Assembly (NCBI RefSeq): GCF_015831355.1
Contig: NZ_JADWYR010000001.1
Location: 1-64,000, forward strand
Origin: Panacibacter microcysteis
GTDB lineage: Bacteria; Bacteroidota; Bacteroidia; Chitinophagales; Chitinophagaceae
DNA length: 64,000 nt
Direction: 5' to 3'
In this document: in pieces, positions 61,144 through 64,000 of the stretch
Position numbering within the stretch: position 1 is the stretch's first letter
How the letters are laid out: every line of letters begins with the position of its first letter
Position numbers and translations under genes: made by a program
The notes under the pieces: generated by a model
Database searches by the model: none
The model's input: the letters and a program-made list of their open reading frames with translations, nothing else
Told to the model about the DNA's origin: nothing

Positions 61144-61896
61144 CTATACCGCAAGATAACCGCCATCAACTGCGTAATAGTTTCCTGTTACAAAAGATGC
61201 TTTGTCACTGCTGAGCCATATTACCAGTTCTGCAACTTCTCCTGCTTCGCCCAGTCTTCCTGCGGGGTGCATCTGTACCAGTGCCTTTTTTACATTTTCA
61301 TCCAATGCACTCAATAATGGGGTATTGATAAATGCCGGGCCCACCACATTTACCCGAATGCCCTGTTTGGCATATTCCACTGCTGCATTCTGAGACAACC
61401 CCACCACACCATGCTTTGCTGCCACATACGCCGCTGAATTGGCAAAGGCAACTTTACCGAGAATGGAAGACATATTTACGATAACGCCGGAACCCTGCCT
61501 CGTCATTTGCTGCAGCTCGTATTTCATACAATAAAATACACTGTTGAGATTTACGTTGATCACCTTATGCCATGCTTCCAGGCTCATATCTGCAACAGGG
61601 TTTATTTCTCCGCCAATGCCTGCATTATTGAACGCTATATCCACCGCGCCGTACTTTTCTGCGGATTTCCTGATCAGCATTTCGCATGCTGCCGCATCAC
61701 TTACATCTGCCTGTATAAAATGAGCCTGCCCTCCTGCTGCTTCAATTGCGGCCACAGTTGCTGTGCCACCGGCTTCCTGTATGTCTGATACAATCACTTT
61801 AGCGCCATACCTGGCATACAATACCGCCGCCGCCTCTCCTATGCCGGAACCGGCGCCGGTTACGACTGCTACTTTACCATTAAAAATGTTTTCCAT
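61144..61896 (-). CDS. short-chain dehydrogenase/reductase
   Basis: 250 residues from ATG 61896 (MENIFNGKVAVVTGAGSGIGEAAA); a start seven codons upstream is less likely. Classical SDR: TGAGSGIG cofactor loop (14-21), SDIQEAGG after the second strand (favours NAD), NNAGIGGEINP (NNAG), catalytic Ser in IVNMSSILGKVAF, Tyr-Lys in SAAYVAAKHGVVGL. Substrate unknown; resembles glucose dehydrogenase or 3-oxoacyl-ACP reductase-like enzymes. Single gene. Confidence 0.9.
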   Translation of the reverse strand: MENIFNGKVAVVTGAGSGIGEAAAVLYARYGAKVIVSDIQEAGGTATVAAIEAAGGQAHFIQADVSDAAACEMLIRKSAEKYGAVDIAFNNAGIGGEINPVADMSLEAWHKVINVNLNSVFYCMKYELQQMTRQGSGVIVNMSSILGKVAFANSAAYVAAKHGVVGLSQNAAVEYAKQGIRVNVVGPAFINTPLLSALDENVKKALVQMHPAGRLGEAGEVAELVIWLSSDKASFVTGNYYAVDGGYLAV

Positions 61897-62049
61897 ACTG
61901 AATAGTTGATACCACAACTTGTTTAAGCATTAAAGGTACCAACACCTTCCGGCCAAGATGCTGATGAATATCAGCTAAAGCAATATAACCGGGAATAACA
62001 AGCCTGCTAATAACAGATGCTGTGGCACCCGGAACTGTTGCGTAAAGCT

Positions 62050-62077
62050 TTACAGTACAAGAGTGCGACGCAACGGA
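62050..62077 (-). repeat. dispersed repeat copy 20 (GCGTCGC variant)
   Basis: GTACAAGAGTGCGACGCAA at 62055-62073, the same core as copy 19 on the other strand. Gap 61897-62222 also holds the hsp20 promoter. Confidence 0.6.
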
Positions 62078-62153
62078 TGCCCGGATGCAGTACTGCAGCC
62101 GGGCTCACAATGATCAACATGACCAACCTCACACGCCGGTATGACCACTGATA

Positions 62154-62185
62154 TTGTTTTACGCTTTTGACCAATATTATATTTG
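62154..62185 (+). promoter_or_regulatory. promoter of hsp20
   Basis: -7 box TATATTTG (62178-62185) with a -33 TTGTTTT (62154-62160), the Bacteroidota sigma pattern. A strong Shine-Dalgarno AGGAGG (62212-62217), rare in this phylum, lies six bases before the ATG. Confidence 0.6.
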
Positions 62186-62222
62186 ATATGACATTTAAAA
62201 CACATAAACAAAGGAGGATATT

Positions 62223-62663
62223 ATGGCAACCCAGGCATTAGCTAAACTCAATGAAAGAATGCCATCAATATTTGATGAATTCTTTAAACCATGGAATGCA
62301 TGGTTTGATAACGGCATGGCCAACCGTGCCTTCAATCTACCGGCTGTAAACATTACAGAAGCACCGGATGAATACATTGTATCGCTTGCTGCACCCGGCC
62401 TGAAGAAAGAAGATTTTAAAATTGATGTAAGCGGCAACATGCTTACCATAAGCAGCGAAAAAGAAGAGAATAAAGAAGAAAAGGGCAAAAAGTTTAACCG
62501 CAGAGAATACAATTATGCTTCGTTTAGCAGGAGTTTTACACTACCGGAAGAAGTGAATATGGAAAAGATTACCGCTCGTTATGAAGACGGTGTGCTGAAG
62601 ATTTCTTTACCATGCAGGGAACAGGCAAAGCTGGTAAATGCTAAACAGATAGCTGTTCAATAG
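62223..62663 (+). CDS. Hsp20/alpha-crystallin small heat-shock protein
   Basis: 146 residues. Alpha-crystallin domain (residues ~38-135): PAVNITEAPDEYIVSLAAPGLKKEDFKIDVSGNMLTISSEKEE ... RREYNYASFSRSFTLPEEVNMEKITARYEDGVLKISLP, followed by a short tail with the I-x-I/V motif in QIAVQ. ATP-independent holdase that forms oligomers. Own promoter with an unusually strong ribosome-binding site and its own terminator, fitting stress-induced high expression. Confidence 0.93.
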   Translation: MATQALAKLNERMPSIFDEFFKPWNAWFDNGMANRAFNLPAVNITEAPDEYIVSLAAPGLKKEDFKIDVSGNMLTISSEKEENKEEKGKKFNRREYNYASFSRSFTLPEEVNMEKITARYEDGVLKISLPCREQAKLVNAKQIAVQ

Positions 62664-62694
62664 GAAAGTTTGTTTCTGAATATGTCACAATGGT

Positions 62695-62727
62695 AAATGC
62701 TCCCTTTCCAGGGAGCATTTTATTTTT
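62695..62727 (+). terminator. terminator between hsp20 and the P-type ATPase gene
   Basis: AAATGCTCCC (62695-62704) and GGGAGCATTT (62711-62720) pair around TTTCCA, followed by TATTTTTTT. It serves the hsp20 gene and overlaps the stop of the convergent ATPase gene, so may act in both directions. Confidence 0.8.
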
Positions 62728-64000
62728 TTGTACCGGTAAAGTATTTGTATACTTCAAACCACAGTACCGCGACTACTGCAACTAACAGGCAGGTAAAAAA
62801 AGCAGTGCCTGAGATGGCGGTAAGTTTAAACAAATGCTGCACCGGCTGAACAAAATGCATACACAGTAAAAAGGCCGCCGACACAGCAAATACAGGCAAT
62901 GCAAGGTTATTGGCATAGCGGCTGGTAACGATAATGCTTTGGGTAAAAGACCTGTTCCCGAAAGTAAGCAGCAGGTTACTGATAACGAGTGTGGTAAAAA
63001 CCATGGTACGCGTATATTCCAGCGTTTCGCCACGGTGCATGGCAAAATAGTACACACACAATGCACCGGCAGCAATTACCAGGCCCTGCAATACACTTAC
63101 CATTAATTCTGCACCGTTAAAAAGCCTGTTACTTTTTGCACGGGGTGGCTGCTGCATAATGTTTGCTTCTACCGGTTCACGCTCAAAAAAGATAGAGCAG
63201 GTTGGGCCCATAATGAGCTCCATAAAAATTACATGGATGGGCGTAAATATGTTTGGATACTGCCAGCCAAACACCACGGGCAAAGATGCGGTAAGTATTA
63301 TGGGTACATGAATGGAGATAATATAGCGCACAGCCTTCCTGAGGTTATTGAAGATCTTACGGCCTTCTTTTATTGCGAACGTAATTTTTTCCAGGTTATC
63401 ATCTGTAAGAATAAGATCGGCTGCCTCTTTTGCAAGCTCGGTTCCTTTTTTGCCCATGGCAATGCCAATGTTTGATGAACGCAGCGCCGGTCCATCGTTT
63501 ACGCCGTCGCCGGTCATGGCCACAATATCTCCGTTTGCCTTTAAAGCATTCACCACTTTTAATTTGGCTTCAGGAAACATGCGTGCAAATACCTGCACAT
63601 CTTTAATTTTTTCACGCAATACATACTCTTCCATATCCTGCACCAGTGCACCGGTAAGAAAAGTATGTGTGCCATTGATGCCAACCTGCTGCGCAATATT
63701 CATGGCAGTTTCGGGGTAGTCGCCGGTAATCAGTTTTACCTGAATACCAGCCTGGTAAAACTGCTGCAAAATAGCCGCGGCGTTTTGCTTTGGTGGATCA
63801 AATAACGCAATAAGGCCCTCGAATTGCCAGTCAAAATCATCCTGCCGCAAAGGCATTGGCGCATCGTTGTTATACACAGCGCTGGCCACACCAATTACAC
63901 GGTATCCTTGTAACGCCAACGCCTTTACTTTACCCAGTATAGCAGATTGCTCTGCTATGGTAAGTTTACAGGCATTCACAATTCGTTCTGCAGCGCCTTT
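62720..64000 (-). CDS. cation-transporting P-type ATPase, C-terminal part (cut by window end)
   Basis: The frame stays open to the window edge (KGAAERIVNACKLT...), so this is the C-terminal ~426 residues of a larger protein, usually 850-900. Visible: the P-domain motif VAMTGDGVNDGPALRSSNIGIAMGKKGTELAKEAADLILTDDNLEKITFAIKEGRKIFNN (hinge GDGVND), then four to six membrane helices and the C-terminal cation-ATPase domain. This is the SERCA/calcium-type (type II) branch. Phosphorylation site DKTGT lies outside the window. The ion is not known. Confidence 0.9.
   Translation of the reverse strand, partial: KGAAERIVNACKLTIAEQSAILGKVKALALQGYRVIGVASAVYNNDAPMPLRQDDFDWQFEGLIALFDPPKQNAAAILQQFYQAGIQVKLITGDYPETAMNIAQQVGINGTHTFLTGALVQDMEEYVLREKIKDVQVFARMFPEAKLKVVNALKANGDIVAMTGDGVNDGPALRSSNIGIAMGKKGTELAKEAADLILTDDNLEKITFAIKEGRKIFNNLRKAVRYIISIHVPIILTASLPVVFGWQYPNIFTPIHVIFMELIMGPTCSIFFEREPVEANIMQQPPRAKSNRLFNGAELMVSVLQGLVIAAGALCVYYFAMHRGETLEYTRTMVFTTLVISNLLLTFGNRSFTQSIIVTSRYANNLALPVFAVSAAFLLCMHFVQPVQHLFKLTAISGTAFFTCLLVAVVAVLWFEVYKYFTGTKK

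Noticed and set aside
1-64000. CRISPR array, rRNA or tRNA genes
   Set aside because: No regularly spaced repeats, no conserved rRNA stretches and no cloverleaf with a TTCRANNY arm were found by eye.

Overview
The window comes from a Bacteroidota chromosome, most likely the Chitinophagaceae. Evidence: a type IX secretion C-terminal sorting domain (10314-11861), Bacteroidota-type -7 promoter boxes (TAnnTTTG), an ImuA/ImuB/DnaE2 mutagenesis cassette, LytS/LytTR and DUF2975/Xre pairs, a MacB-like double-FtsX permease, and sugar enzymes of families GH95 and GH172. No rRNA, tRNA or CRISPR array was seen.

Region 1 (1-7593) is the most unusual part. Ten small AT-rich genes, all on the minus strand, are arranged as at least seven cassettes separated by ~200-bp imperfect palindromes. 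Each complete cassette is bounded by its own matched ends: the 6-7 bases after GTT at one end are the complement of those before AAC at the other. That is the signature of integron cassettes cut at G|TT. The array abuts a tyrosine recombinase that lacks an obvious IntI-type insertion, carries an extra N-terminal domain and is broken by a frameshift. A degenerate orphan site with two associated genes lies 14 kb away (20639-21665).

Region 2 (8109-23000) holds a quinone-oxidoreductase-like enzyme and a DJ-1/PfpI protein, a T9SS cargo protein, an S41 peptidase, a divergent GH95/GH172 pair, a PQQ dehydrogenase with a haem c domain, a DUF5946 protein and an esterase. Region 3 (23183-36600) holds imuA-imuB-dnaE2, DUF2975/Xre, a TraB/GumN protein, a LytS/LytTR system, VanZ, a large ABC permease and a DoxX remnant. 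Region 4 (36895-48977) holds DUF2200, a Tat-exported molybdenum hydroxylase (IorA/IorB type) with a dihaem cytochrome, an AraC regulator with alcohol dehydrogenase and cupin genes, a multi-PAS histidine kinase, a NAD(P)-binding protein and a TolB-like protein.

Region 5 (49035-53079) is an arsenic operon, arsR-arsM-acr3-phosphoesterase-arsN2-arsC, with two near-identical ArsR-type operators. Region 6 (53405-58235) holds an acyl-CoA synthetase, thioredoxin, two rhodaneses, a DsrE-like protein and an acetyl-CoA hydrolase/transferase. Region 7 (58240-61140) is an AT-rich island: a three-gene NYN-domain operon with a hairpin-rich leader, an IS1595-family transposase and a YodC-like gene. The window ends with an SDR enzyme, an Hsp20 and a truncated P-type ATPase.

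Across the whole window, but only between genes, runs a family of about 20 dispersed repeats with the core TTGTGTCACTCACTTGTAC or the variant TTGCGTCGCA. Three copies are ~200 bp long and end in a hairpin; one of these marks the broken end of a gene.
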